Positions 42,049 through 51,399 of a stretch of DNA of 64,000 nt are shown one piece after another (positions within the stretch are counted from its first letter, which is position 1; every line of letters begins with the position of its first letter). Location: positions 1-64,000 of the forward strand of contig JAZUPB010000059.1 of the NCBI GenBank assembly GCA_045604965.1, written 5' to 3'. Both the position numbers and the translations under genes were made by a program. Source of the stretch: JAISGQ01 sp045604965. GTDB taxonomy: Bacteria; Bacillota; Clostridia; Oscillospirales; Acutalibacteraceae. Below the pieces are notes generated by a model, which was given only the letters and a program-made list of their open reading frames with translations, searched no databases and was not told where the DNA came from.

Positions 42049-43001
42049 TTCGAGCAGCCTCCTTCCAGACGCTTGGAACAGGTCATTGCGGCAGGACAGG
42101 ATCCGCAGGGATCGTTGACGATGGGAAGTCCCTTCTTGCGGCTGATGCGGTTAGCCAGTGCAATGAGCATACCGAATACGAAGAAGCCGCCTGCAGGGAG
42201 AATAAAGATAAGAATCGGACTTTTGCTGAGAATGGGAATGGATAGACCAAGGAAGGATCCGTTTCCGAATATCTCACGGATAGCGCCCATACAAAATAGT
42301 GCCGCCGTAAAGCCTATTCCCATAGTTACACCGTCAATTATAGAGGGTATAACCTTGTTTTTGGAAGCAAACATCTCAGCTCTGCCGAGGATGATGCAGT
42401 TAACGACGATAAGGGGCAGGAACAATCCGAGAGATTCATCGAGAGCAGGTGCAAAAGCTTTGACCAACATCTGAACCACAGACACGAAGCCTGCAATAAC
42501 GGTGATGAATGCAGGAATTCTGACCTTATCGGGTATTATTTTTCTCAAAGCGGAGATAACCGCGTTTGAGCAGATGAGAACGATTGTGGCTGCAGCACCC
42601 ATACCGAGAGCACTCTCAACGGAAGTGGTAACTGCAAGGGTCGGACAGGTTCCGAGGACCAGTCTTAAAACGGGGTTTTCAGTGAGAAGTCCGTTCTTAA
42701 GCGCTGCAAGGAAGCCTTTTTTCTCTTCTTCAGGCTCTTCTATTACCTCGGGAGCAAGCTTCGGACGCTCGGGAGGAGGCAGAGTCTGCTTCTGAGCAGG
42801 TGCGCTCTTGGGAGCTTCTGCCTTCTTGGGCTCTGCTGCAGCAGGCACGGGAGGAAGATTTTCCTCTGCCGCCTTGCGTGTATTGATTTCTGCTTTGGTT
42901 TCGGCAGGCTTTTCTTCCTTTACGCTTTCAGCGGCAAAAGCCTTGTTTTCGGGTTCTTCGGGGGTGTTGCCAATACCTACTGATACGGGTCTTCTGCTCA
43001 T
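42045..43001 (-). CDS. rnfE: Rnf complex subunit E with long N-terminal extension
   Basis: A 318-aa protein; RnfE is usually about 195-230. Residues about 1-95 form a Pro/Glu/Ala/Lys-rich disordered extension (PPVPAAAEPKKAEAPKSAP). The integral membrane core begins near KKGFLAALKNGLLTENPV. It carries the Fe-S cysteines in LRLVLGTCPTLAVT and LPLIVVNCIILGRAE. The C-terminus has a Cys motif (CGSCPAAMTC). The start overlaps the rnfG stop by 4 nt, so the extension is truly translated unless an internal start is used; no clear SD stands before the core. Confidence 0.93.
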   Translation of the reverse strand: MSRRPVSVGIGNTPEEPENKAFAAESVKEEKPAETKAEINTRKAAEENLPPVPAAAEPKKAEAPKSAPAQKQTLPPPERPKLAPEVIEEPEEEKKGFLAALKNGLLTENPVLRLVLGTCPTLAVTTSVESALGMGAAATIVLICSNAVISALRKIIPDKVRIPAFITVIAGFVSVVQMLVKAFAPALDESLGLFLPLIVVNCIILGRAEMFASKNKVIPSIIDGVTMGIGFTAALFCMGAIREIFGNGSFLGLSIPILSKSPILIFILPAGGFFVFGMLIALANRISRKKGLPIVNDPCGSCPAAMTCSKRLEGGCSK

Positions 43002-43810
43002 TGTGCCTGCCTCCCTTCTATTCTTGCAACTTCTGCAAGTGCTTTGTTTACTGCGCTTGTAACTGCGCGGCTTGTAATTGTCGATGCGGTGATGGCGTCG
43101 ATCTCGCCGCCGTCCTTATTTACTGCCAGAGTACCGCTCTTGCCCACAAACTGAGAGAGCCATTGGGGATTCTCACAGTTTGCGCCGAGACCTGCGGTCT
43201 CACTCTGGGAGAGGATTTCAATTCCTGCAATACTGAGGTTAAGGTCAACACCGATCATAACCTGAACATCTCCGCCGTAGCCCTTTGCTGCAGCGGTTGC
43301 AACGTAACCGATAAGGTATTTGTTGCCCTGAGGAATGTCAGTGGCTGAAAGATCGGTTGCAGAGGCATCGGTGGTGCTGACGTCGGATGCGGAAGCATCT
43401 GTGCCGCTTAAATCAGTAGCAGTGACAACTGCAATGTCGGATGCGGACTCTTCCTGAGGAATACCCGTCCAGGGTCTCCATATTACCAGCTCGGAAGGTG
43501 CATCAGTTGCGGATGCATCTGTTGCTGAAAAATCCGTTGCGGTGGTTTCGGGCAAGGGCAACTGAGGACCGTAATAATCCTCAGGGACCAGAACTGCATA
43601 AACGGACACACCGTTTTCTTCGCTGACGAGCTTGTATTCTGTGCCTGCCAGAACAGCCTGACGGGCTTCTATCTCACTCTGAAGAGCATTTTCGGCAATA
43701 ATGCCTGCGGTCAGTGAGTTTGTCAGAGCAAGCGCCAGTGCTACGATAATACAAATGGAAAAAAGAATGATCGTGGGCATACCCACTTCTTTAAAACTCA
43801 TCTTTTTCAT
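42998..43810 (-). CDS. rnfG: Rnf complex subunit G with Ala/Ser/Thr/Asp insert
   Basis: A 270-aa protein with one N-terminal membrane helix (about 12-34) and an extracytoplasmic FMN-binding domain. The covalent FMN threonine is expected in DAITASTITSRAV. Between about 88 and 158 lies an insert with repeated SATD/TDAS units, not seen in typical RnfG (about 180-210 aa). It overlaps rnfD and rnfE by 4 nt on each side. Confidence 0.93.
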   Translation of the reverse strand: MKKMSFKEVGMPTIILFSICIIVALALALTNSLTAGIIAENALQSEIEARQAVLAGTEYKLVSEENGVSVYAVLVPEDYYGPQLPLPETTATDFSATDASATDAPSELVIWRPWTGIPQEESASDIAVVTATDLSGTDASASDVSTTDASATDLSATDIPQGNKYLIGYVATAAAKGYGGDVQVMIGVDLNLSIAGIEILSQSETAGLGANCENPQWLSQFVGKSGTLAVNKDGGEIDAITASTITSRAVTSAVNKALAEVARIEGRQAQ

Positions 43811-44826
43811 ACCGCAGCCTCCTTTTCTTCGCCGAAGGGCTTGGGTGTGGTGAGTTTTTCAATGTGAGGAACCAGTATATTCATAAGAAGTATAGCGTAG
43901 GAAACGCCCTCAGGCATATTGCAGAGCAGACGCATTGCCATAGTCAGAACGCCGCAGCCGATTGCAAAGACGATCTTGCCTGTATGAGTAATGGGCGAAG
44001 TTGTGTAGTCGGTAGCCATAAATATAGCGCCCAGCATCAGACCGCCCGAAAGCAGATGAGAAAGCATATAAAGTGTGCTGTCCTCAAGGTTGTAGCCCTT
44101 GCCGAAGCCTACCAAAAATGCGATAACGGCTACAGTTCCAAGGAAATAAACAGGGATAGTAGGCTTAATTACACCTCGGAAGATAAGGAACAGTCCGCCG
44201 AGTATAAGAGCAGCCGCACAGGTTTCTCCCAGACAGCCTGCTGTGTTTCCGAAAAGCAGGGACATAACAGAAGGTGCCTCCTCAAGCTTTGAGGCAAGGG
44301 GTGTTGCGGTAGTCAGTGCATCGATGCTGCCCTTTTCGAGATAGAAGAAGGGCTTTACGTAAGTGCTCATAGCTCCGGGGAAGCTGAGCATAAGTACAAT
44401 TCGAGCGGTTGCGGCAGGATTTGCAAAGTTCATACCTATGCCGCCGAACATCTGCTTTACCACTACGATAGCTACTATTGAGCCGAAAGCGGCATAAAGG
44501 GGATTGATGGTGGCGGGAAGGCAGAATGCAAGGATAAGTCCTGTTACAACTGCGGAAAAATCTCCGATAGTCTGTCTGCGCTTCATAACCTTGCGGCAGA
44601 TGAACTCAGACAGCACGCAGGTGATTATACATACTGCGATGGTCAGCGCACTGCGCCAGCCGAAATAGACGCAGGAAACGATCGCTGCGGGAATAAGTGC
44701 GATCACAACATCCTGCATTATCTCGGGAGTTGTGGAGGGGCTTCTGAAATGGGGCGAGGGAGTGACAAGCAGCTTGTGAGCAGAGCTTATTTCCTCGCTG
44801 ACGCGGTTGTCAACATTGTTGTTCAC
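43807..44826 (-). CDS. rnfD: Rnf complex subunit D
   Basis: A 339-aa integral membrane protein with about nine helices. The FMN attachment motif is near DALTTATPLAS. The N-terminal LVTPSPHFRSPSTTPEIM is typical. RnfD is thought to couple electron flow to Na+ or H+ movement. It follows rnfC after 19 nt and overlaps rnfG by 4 nt. Confidence 0.95.
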   Translation of the reverse strand: MNNNVDNRVSEEISSAHKLLVTPSPHFRSPSTTPEIMQDVVIALIPAAIVSCVYFGWRSALTIAVCIITCVLSEFICRKVMKRRQTIGDFSAVVTGLILAFCLPATINPLYAAFGSIVAIVVVKQMFGGIGMNFANPAATARIVLMLSFPGAMSTYVKPFFYLEKGSIDALTTATPLASKLEEAPSVMSLLFGNTAGCLGETCAAALILGGLFLIFRGVIKPTIPVYFLGTVAVIAFLVGFGKGYNLEDSTLYMLSHLLSGGLMLGAIFMATDYTTSPITHTGKIVFAIGCGVLTMAMRLLCNMPEGVSYAILLMNILVPHIEKLTTPKPFGEEKEAAV

Positions 44827-44845
44827 GGTTCTTGTCCTCCTTTTC

Positions 44846-46213
44846 TTATTTCTTTGCCTGATTTCTCAGCAGTGTCTTGCCGAGACGCATATACTGAACC
44901 AGCGGACGCTTGGCGGGACAAGAGAATGCGCAGCAGCCACACTCCATACAGGTGTTTACGCTGAGACGCTCAAGTTCTGCACAGTCCTGGATCTTCACTG
45001 CGCGCTCGATACTGGTGGCCTGAAGTCTCATTGGACAGGCGGAAACACATCTGCCGCAGCGGATACACTCTGTTTCAGGCTTTTCGTTTACGTCCTTTGC
45101 CGCCATTGCAAGCAGACCGTTTGTCTGCTTGATGATCGGCATATTTGTGTCGTACAGGGCGTTGCCCATCATAGGACCGCCCATAAGAATTTTTCGCGGT
45201 GCTTCTTTATAACCGCCGCAGAATTTCAGCAGATCACCGATAGGTGTTCCGATGGGAGCCAGTACGTTCTTCGGGGTCAGAACCGAAGAGCCGTCAACGG
45301 TTACTCGCTTTGAGATAAGTGGAATACCTGTCTCAAGATAGCGTGCGAGGAACGCAACAGAGGTTATATTCATTACGATGCAGCCTACGTCCAAAGGCAG
45401 CTTGCCCTTGGGGACTCTTCTGCCTGTACAGGCCTGAATAAGTACCTTTTCTGCACCCTGTGGGTAACTTGCCTTCAGCTTGAGCACACGAACTACATCG
45501 TCGGGGTCGTTTTCCTCAGCGATTCGGGACAGGCACTCAATAGCGGTGGGCTTGTTGGATTCAACACCGATTATGACACGCTTTACATCGGGGTAGAATT
45601 TTCTCAGAGCGGTAATACCGTCAATAACATCACGGGTGTTTTCGAGCATCTCACGCATATCGGCGGTGAGATAGGGCTCACATTCTGCGCCGTTTATTAC
45701 GATGGTATCGACCTTTTTATCGCCGATTGAGAGCTTTACGCTGACAGGGAATCCTGCACCGCCCAAGCCTACAAGACCAGATGCGCGCACTGCATCAACA
45801 AGCTCCTTCTGGTTTGTGACCTTCGGGGGTTTTATGCCTTCCCACATAATCTGCTCTTCGCCTTCGGTGACTATCTCAACGGTTTTGCAGCGTACACCCG
45901 AAGGCATAAGAATATCGCCGATAGCCTTTACCGTACCTGCAACAGATGCGTGGATAGGAGCAGATACGAAGGCACTGCTCTCGCCTATAGGCTGACCGAT
46001 GCGGACCTTATCGCCCACTTTTACGCAGGGCTCACAGGGAGCACCGATGTGCATCTGCATAGGAATAATTACCTTTTCGGGGGTAGGCAGCGTTTCGGTT
46101 TCAAAAAAAGCGGTGTTCTTGCGGTGAGGAACGTGGACTCCGCCGAAGGTCTTGAAGGGACGCTTCGGAAAAATCAGCTCTTCGCCTGATACCGCCTGCG
46201 GATTTTTTGACAT
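44846..46213 (-). CDS. rnfC: Rnf complex subunit C (NADH-binding)
   Basis: A 455-aa soluble peripheral subunit. It carries GGVHVPHRKNTA near the start, the FMN/NADH loop GLVGLGGAGFPVSVKL and NGAECEPYL. Two 4Fe-4S motifs follow (CIRCGRCVSACP and CMECGCCAFSCP). It reduces NAD+ with electrons from the complex. First gene of the operon, with the promoter about 80 nt upstream. Confidence 0.96.
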   Translation of the reverse strand: MSKNPQAVSGEELIFPKRPFKTFGGVHVPHRKNTAFFETETLPTPEKVIIPMQMHIGAPCEPCVKVGDKVRIGQPIGESSAFVSAPIHASVAGTVKAIGDILMPSGVRCKTVEIVTEGEEQIMWEGIKPPKVTNQKELVDAVRASGLVGLGGAGFPVSVKLSIGDKKVDTIVINGAECEPYLTADMREMLENTRDVIDGITALRKFYPDVKRVIIGVESNKPTAIECLSRIAEENDPDDVVRVLKLKASYPQGAEKVLIQACTGRRVPKGKLPLDVGCIVMNITSVAFLARYLETGIPLISKRVTVDGSSVLTPKNVLAPIGTPIGDLLKFCGGYKEAPRKILMGGPMMGNALYDTNMPIIKQTNGLLAMAAKDVNEKPETECIRCGRCVSACPMRLQATSIERAVKIQDCAELERLSVNTCMECGCCAFSCPAKRPLVQYMRLGKTLLRNQAKK

Positions 46214-46292
46214 ACGCTTCTTCCTCTCTTATAAAGAGTACGCACAAAAGTAAATGCTTTCCATATATATTACCTTTTGAACGTGTATAGTC

Positions 46293-46321
46293 ATTTTACT
46301 ACATAAAAAATGCTCTTGCAA
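46293..46321 (-). promoter_or_regulatory. rnf operon promoter
   Basis: Minus strand TTGCAA (46316-46321), 17 nt, TAAAAT (46293-46298). Between it and the next gene (46322-46476) nothing else is recognised. Confidence 0.6.
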
Positions 46322-46476
46322 TACTAAGACGGACAATTTAATGCATTATCCAGAAATTTATGACTATATTTTTCATTTTTTTACTTGGATTTTGTTATAT
46401 CTTTAACAATAAAGGGGCGGGTTTCCGAGAAATGAATTTGCAGGAAGTGACACTTGTGACACATAAAAAGGAAATA

Positions 46477-46503
46477 AAAAGAGCGAGCATATGCTCGCTC
46501 TTT
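46477..46503 (-). terminator. terminator of the 125-aa gene
   Basis: AAAGAGCGAGCAT / ATGCTCGCTCTTT with a T run on the minus strand. Confidence 0.9.
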
Positions 46504-46533
46504 GAAATCTGAATAAGGTTGACAGGAGATATA

Positions 46534-46911
46534 TTACATAACGTGTATATCTAAGATCTCAGCTTTCATTGGTTCTCCAAATTGAAATTTCATCTGTAAG
46601 GTGAGGTCATTTAGTTCTGAATCCGTAGTCAGATCATAATTAACGTGGAAGCCGCTGCCGTTGGAATAAAGAATACACGACAATTGGCGGTATTGATTTG
46701 GTGGGGTGAAATTACAAGAAACACCGTATTTGTCTATATAAGGGAAACCGTTGATTTTCAGATATTCTTCTACCATATCGCAAAGAATATCCGCAGACAC
46801 TGCATTTAATTCTACTATTTTTTCAAGTTCGTCATATCTCTTTTCAGCCAGCATATTTACTACATTTTTTATAATTGGTTCCGCCAGTTTTAAAATCTCT
46901 TGCTCTGTCAC
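46534..46911 (-). CDS. hypothetical protein
   Basis: A 125-aa protein with an N-terminal helical part (MTEQEILKLAEPIIKNVVNM) and a beta-sheet C-terminus (YRQLSCILYSNGSGFHVNYDL, DLTLQMKFQFGEPMKAEILD). It resembles small NTF2- or SRPBCC-like folds in outline, but I do not recognise a family. It lies 54 nt downstream of ychF and is ended by a strong terminator. Confidence 0.5.
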   Translation of the reverse strand: MTEQEILKLAEPIIKNVVNMLAEKRYDELEKIVELNAVSADILCDMVEEYLKINGFPYIDKYGVSCNFTPPNQYRQLSCILYSNGSGFHVNYDLTTDSELNDLTLQMKFQFGEPMKAEILDIHVM

Positions 46912-46965
46912 AGATATCCCTCCTGAAAAAATATTGGGGCACTGTTTTCAGTACCCCAAATAAAC

Positions 46966-48063
46966 TCAGACGTTAAACAGGAAGTGGACAACGTCGCCGT
47001 CCTGCATAATATATTCCTTGCCTTCCGAGCGGATAAGGCCCTTTTCCTTTGCTGCGGCGAGAGAGCCGCCAAGCTCGGTGAGCTTATCATAAGCGATAAC
47101 TTCAGCACGAATAAAGCCGCGCTCGATATCGGAGTGTATCTTGCCTGCAGCCTTCTGAGCGGTGGTGCCGTCGACAATTGTCCAGGCGCGGACCTCCGGC
47201 TGGCCTGCAGTAAGGAAGCTGATGTAGCCAAGCAGATGGTAGCCTGCTCTGATAAGGCGGTCAAGTCCGCTTTCCTCAAGACCAAGCTCGGAGAGGAACA
47301 TCATTTTTTCCTCTTCCTCCATATCCACAAGCTGAGATTCAAGCTCTGCACAGATGGGAAGCACTTCGCTGCCCTCACCTTCCGCGATGGCACACACAGC
47401 CTTGTAGTTTGCGTTGTCTTCGATTCCGGCGGAGAAATCTTCCTCGCTGAAGTTTGCGGCATAGATGACCTTCTTGGAGGTAAGGAGAGAAACGGTGGAA
47501 AGAATAGCGTCCTCATCCTCTGTGCGTTCAACCGCTCTTGCAGGCTTGCCTGCATCGAGAGTCTCCTTGACTCTCAGAAGGAAATCGAGCTCTCCCTGAA
47601 GGGAACGGTCGCCCTTAAGCTGCTTTCTTGTGCGGTCAATTCTGCGGTCGAGAACCTCTATGTCGGAAAGAACAAGCTCAATATTTATAGTCTCAATATC
47701 TCTTGCAGGATCAATGCTGCCGTCAACGTGTACGATATCGTCGTTTTCAAAGCACCTGACAACGTGAACGATTGCATCACATTCGCGGATGTTTGAAAGG
47801 AACTTGTTGCCAAGACCTTCACCGTGGCTTGCACCCTTTACAAGACCTGCGATATCGACAAATTCAAGAGCTGCGTGAGTTACCTTAAGAGGGTTGTACA
47901 CCTTTGCGAGCTCATCAAGTCGCTTGTCGGGAACATCGACAACACCGATATTCGGTTCGATAGTGCAGAAGGGATAGTTGGCGCTGGGAGCACCGGCGTT
48001 TGTTATAGCGTTGAACAGCGTGGATTTTCCTACGTTAGGAAGACCAACAATACCGAGTTTCAT
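46966..48063 (-). CDS. ychF: ribosome-associated GTPase/ATPase YchF
   Basis: A 365-aa protein read from ATG 48063 (MKLGIVGLPNVGKST) behind GGAGG. G1 GLPNVGKST, G3 DIAGLVKGASHGEGLGN, and the C-terminal TGS domain ending in GKEYIMQDGDVVHFLFNV all match the Obg-family ATPase YchF. It binds ribosomes and ATP. Length equals the family norm. Confidence 0.97.
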   Translation of the reverse strand: MKLGIVGLPNVGKSTLFNAITNAGAPSANYPFCTIEPNIGVVDVPDKRLDELAKVYNPLKVTHAALEFVDIAGLVKGASHGEGLGNKFLSNIRECDAIVHVVRCFENDDIVHVDGSIDPARDIETINIELVLSDIEVLDRRIDRTRKQLKGDRSLQGELDFLLRVKETLDAGKPARAVERTEDEDAILSTVSLLTSKKVIYAANFSEEDFSAGIEDNANYKAVCAIAEGEGSEVLPICAELESQLVDMEEEEKMMFLSELGLEESGLDRLIRAGYHLLGYISFLTAGQPEVRAWTIVDGTTAQKAAGKIHSDIERGFIRAEVIAYDKLTELGGSLAAAKEKGLIRSEGKEYIMQDGDVVHFLFNV

Positions 48064-48137
48064 ATAATTTCCTCCGTATTCACGTAAATTCGTAATATTA
48101 TTCACAAATTTACTGTAAAATTCATAATATTTCCAGA

Positions 48138-49859
48138 TTACTCTGCGTTCTGCTCAAGGCTTTCCATATGCTCGGGAACAGTTATTTTGAGCATATTAAG
48201 AACATTTGCAAGGCAGATCTTTGCTGCTTCGCAGAGGGTGAGGCGTGCTGCGGTCATATCAAGGTTTTCCTTGTCTACACAGTAGCAGGCATTGTAGAAC
48301 TTGTGGAACTTTGATGCAAGATCGATGCAGTAGCGTGTCAGACGGGAAGGAGCATATTCCTTTGCGGCATCAACGATCTCATCGGTGAGTGAAGCAAGGT
48401 GACGGATAAGCTCGATCTCTTCGGGAGCGGTGAGCAGTGCCAGCTGCTCAGCAGACGCACCGTTATATGCTACGCCGTTCTCCTCTGCCTTGCGGAAGAT
48501 GGAGCAGATACGTGCGTGAGCGTACTGGCAGTAGTAAACAGGGTTCTGAGAGTCCTCGCGGACTGCAATACCAAGGTCGAAATCCATCTGAGAAGATGCA
48601 TCACGCATATTGAAGAGGAAACGTGCAGCATCGGGGGATACTTCATAAAGAAGGTCAGCAAGCTGGATTGCCTTGCCTGTACGTTTACTCATTCTGACAG
48701 GCTCGCCGTTGAGAAGGAGCTTTACAAGCTGCATAAGAACGATATCGAGCTTGGAGCCGTCAAGACCTACTGCGTCCATTGCACCCTTGAGACGTGCAAC
48801 GTGACCGTGATGGTCAGCGCCCCAGATGTTTATGCAGGTGTCAAAATTACGGGTTGCAAATTTATTTCTGTGATATGCGATATCGGCTGCAAAATAGGTG
48901 GGGATGCCGTTGTTGCGGATAAGGACTTCGTCCTTTTCGCCGCCGAATTCGGTTGCCTTGTACCAGACTGCGCCGTCCTTTTCATAGGTCAGACCCTTGT
49001 CGGAGAGAAGTTTGATGGTGTCCTTTACCTCGCCGCTGTTATGGAGAATACTCTCTAAGAACCAGGTATCGTACTCAATGCGGTACATACCGATGTCGTG
49101 CTTCATCTGCTCGATATTTTTCGGCAGTGCAAACTCAACAAGGGCCTTGCGGCGCTCTGCTTCGTCCTTATTGACATAGCTGTCGCCGTGAATCTCAGCA
49201 AAAGCCTTGGCGTGGTCAATTATATCTCCGCCGTGATAGCTGTCCTCAGGAAGAGGAACTGCTTCCTCACCGAGGAATATCTGACGGTAGCGAACATCAA
49301 GAGAAAGACCGAACTTCTCGATCTGATTGCCTGCGTCATTTACATAGAACTCACGCTCTACATAGTAGCCTGCGGCCTGCATTACTGCGGCAAGGCAGTC
49401 GCCGATAGCACCGCCGCGAGCGTTTCCGAGATGCATAGGTCCTGTGGGGTTTGCAGAAACGAATTCAACAAGAACCCTCTTCCCTGCACCGAAATCAGAT
49501 TCGCCGTAGTGCTCCTTCTTTTCGCAGACATCACATACAACATCCTCAAAAAGCTTGTGGTTTACAAAGAAATTAATAAAACCGGGACCGGCAACTTCGC
49601 AGCGGTCGATATAAGTTCCCTCAAAATTCATATGGGATGTTATCGCTGCAGCAATTTTTGCAGGTGCCTGACGGAATGCTCTTGCGCCGAGCATAGCGGC
49701 ATTTGTAGCATAGTCGCCGTGACTTACATCGCCGGGAGTTTCGATTATGTATGCAGGCAGCTCTGCCTCAGGAAGTGAGCCGTCAGCAAAACAGGCGGCA
49801 AATGCGGCTTTTATTGCATTGTCAATCTGCTCGCGAACGGTTTTGATATGTATTGACAT
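48138..49859 (-). CDS. argS: arginyl-tRNA synthetase
   Basis: A 573-aa class I synthetase: N-terminal additional domain (about 1-110), HIGH-type HLGN in ANPTGPMHLGNARG, the KMSKS-like RMSKRTG, and the anticodon-binding DALR domain (about 450-573; YCQYAHARICSIF). It charges tRNA-Arg in the cytoplasm. Length is normal. It follows the DUF1934 gene, the usual ywiB-argS neighbourhood in Firmicutes. Confidence 0.97.
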   Translation of the reverse strand: MSIHIKTVREQIDNAIKAAFAACFADGSLPEAELPAYIIETPGDVSHGDYATNAAMLGARAFRQAPAKIAAAITSHMNFEGTYIDRCEVAGPGFINFFVNHKLFEDVVCDVCEKKEHYGESDFGAGKRVLVEFVSANPTGPMHLGNARGGAIGDCLAAVMQAAGYYVEREFYVNDAGNQIEKFGLSLDVRYRQIFLGEEAVPLPEDSYHGGDIIDHAKAFAEIHGDSYVNKDEAERRKALVEFALPKNIEQMKHDIGMYRIEYDTWFLESILHNSGEVKDTIKLLSDKGLTYEKDGAVWYKATEFGGEKDEVLIRNNGIPTYFAADIAYHRNKFATRNFDTCINIWGADHHGHVARLKGAMDAVGLDGSKLDIVLMQLVKLLLNGEPVRMSKRTGKAIQLADLLYEVSPDAARFLFNMRDASSQMDFDLGIAVREDSQNPVYYCQYAHARICSIFRKAEENGVAYNGASAEQLALLTAPEEIELIRHLASLTDEIVDAAKEYAPSRLTRYCIDLASKFHKFYNACYCVDKENLDMTAARLTLCEAAKICLANVLNMLKITVPEHMESLEQNAE

Positions 49860-49906
49860 ATTGAAATCTGTCCTTTCAGTCAGATGAATTTACAAAAGTT
49901 TTGGTC

Positions 49907-49982
49907 GCATTGATTTATCAATGCATAGCCTTCTTCAAAGGCTTGGGGGCTGCTTGCAAAATTGGGGCAGTGACCCAATTTT
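49907..49982. repeat. three-hairpin intergenic element before argS
   Basis: Successive inverted repeats: GCATTGA/TCAATGC (49907-49924), GCCTT/AAGGC (49928-49942), AAAATTGGG/CCCAATTTT (49958-49982). No T-box signature is present. It could be a repeated palindromic unit or an attenuator within the operon. Confidence 0.5.
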
Positions 49983-49989
49983 GATTTCT

Positions 49990-50490
49990 TTATCCGCAGT
50001 GGGTACAGCCTTCGCAGACGCCTGTGCAGGTGGGCTTGTCTTTATTTTCGGAGCCTTTTTCCTCGGCGGTTATCATCATTCGATACTGCACGGGATCACC
50101 GTCGCCGAAATCAAGCAGGTACTTGAGAATTACCATTCCGCCGTTTTCTTCGGAAACATTGTGCATAACCTTTTCAGCGGTACAGGTAAGCTTGAACACA
50201 CCTTCGTCTGTATAATAGGGGAATTCGCTTGTTTCGCCCTGCTTGAAAGTAATGCCCATTATCTGTCTTCCGCTGGAAGCGGCAGTGCGGACAAATGTAA
50301 CTGTGCCGTCGTGATGAGCGGTGAGTCTTGTGAGAACAGCATCAGACTGCTCGTCTGCAGGGGGTTCAATATATTCTACGGTAGTGTAGCGTTCCTCTGC
50401 CGAAACCTGAGCTTCTGTATCAAACTGTACCTTTTCTGACTGTCCGTCGATAGTGTATACAGTAAGAGAATTGAGATTGAGAATGCGCAT
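49990..50490 (-). CDS. DUF1934 (YwiB-like) protein with Cys-rich tail
   Basis: A 166-aa beta-barrel protein. The DUF1934 pattern is seen in TAHHDGTVTFVRTA and FPYYTDEGVFKL. The C-terminus ends in CTGVCEGCTHCG, a four-Cys motif beyond the usual barrel. It is normally found upstream of argS. It abuts murI (0 nt gap) and is 130 nt from argS. Function is unknown. Confidence 0.8.
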   Translation of the reverse strand: MRILNLNSLTVYTIDGQSEKVQFDTEAQVSAEERYTTVEYIEPPADEQSDAVLTRLTAHHDGTVTFVRTAASSGRQIMGITFKQGETSEFPYYTDEGVFKLTCTAEKVMHNVSEENGGMVILKYLLDFGDGDPVQYRMMITAEEKGSENKDKPTCTGVCEGCTHCG

Positions 50491-51315
50491 TTAAAATCCT
50501 CCCTGGATGGATTCGATAGTCACATACTCCACTTTTGAGGAAATATCCTCTCCCAGCAGAAGCGATGCTGTTGCAGTAAAGCCCTGAGGAGCATCTGTGA
50601 CATAAAATTGATATTTTGCCTCGTTGCTGTCGTAAGCCAGCATATCGTTTTCGGAAAGAAGCGTGCGGACATACTGCGCGGTTGATGCACCTGAGTCTAT
50701 GAGAGCCACACCTTCGCCGAGATAATTTCCGATAGCTGTACGCAGTATGGGGTAATGAGTACAGCCGAGAATAAGTGTATCTATATCTTGAGCCTTGAGC
50801 GGTTCGAGGTATCTTCGGACCGTCTCAATTACCAGCGAATCGTTTTCGTCAATAAAGCCGTTTTCAACCAGCGGAACAAACAAAGGACAAGCCTGACCGA
50901 AAACTTCTGCATCGGGATTGAGCTTTGCTATCTCCTTGCCGTAGGAGCCTGATGCAACTGTAGCGGCAGTACCGATGACACCTATGCGGTTGTTTCTTGT
51001 GGCCTCTGCAGCGGCTCTGGCGGCAGGGACAACAACTCCTGTAAAGGGAACGGACAGACCTTCTCCCGCATCCCCTGCAACAGAGCTTACAGTACCGCAG
51101 GCGGCGACAACCATCTTGACTCTCTTGCCGAGCAGGAAGCGAACATCCTCCAGAGCATACTTGTGAATAGTGTCGGCACTTCGGTTTCCGTAAGGAACAC
51201 GACCTGTATCGCCGAAATATATAATGCTTTCGTTGGGGAGTATCTTGCGCAGCTCACGCACGCAGGTAAGCCCTCCCAGCCCTGAGTCAAAAACGCCTAT
51301 AGCGTCATTTTTCAT
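50491..51315 (-). CDS. murI: glutamate racemase
   Basis: A 274-aa protein making D-glutamate for peptidoglycan. FDSGLGGL at the start carries the catalytic-site Asp, and the two active-site cysteines are in VVAACGTVSS and GCTHYP. The first Cys motif is normally ACNTA; here Asn is replaced by Gly. Second-domain motif and overall length are normal. It is co-transcribed with the DUF1934 gene and argS. Confidence 0.93.
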   Translation of the reverse strand: MKNDAIGVFDSGLGGLTCVRELRKILPNESIIYFGDTGRVPYGNRSADTIHKYALEDVRFLLGKRVKMVVAACGTVSSVAGDAGEGLSVPFTGVVVPAARAAAEATRNNRIGVIGTAATVASGSYGKEIAKLNPDAEVFGQACPLFVPLVENGFIDENDSLVIETVRRYLEPLKAQDIDTLILGCTHYPILRTAIGNYLGEGVALIDSGASTAQYVRTLLSENDMLAYDSNEAKYQFYVTDAPQGFTATASLLLGEDISSKVEYVTIESIQGGF

Positions 51316-51352
51316 ATGACCAGTCCTTTGGTTAATAGATGTATTAATTGAA

Positions 51353-51382
51353 TTGATTCTATGATTCGCAATATCGAATCAA
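51353..51382 (-). terminator. weak hairpin after ddl
   Basis: TTGATTC / GAATCAA with a poor T run; termination is uncertain. Confidence 0.35.
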
Positions 51383-51399
51383 GCCGCAGAAACCGCTTA

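Noticed and set aside
49860..49989. T-box riboswitch before argS
   Set aside because: Hairpins are present but there is no TGGNACC-type antiterminator or specifier layout.
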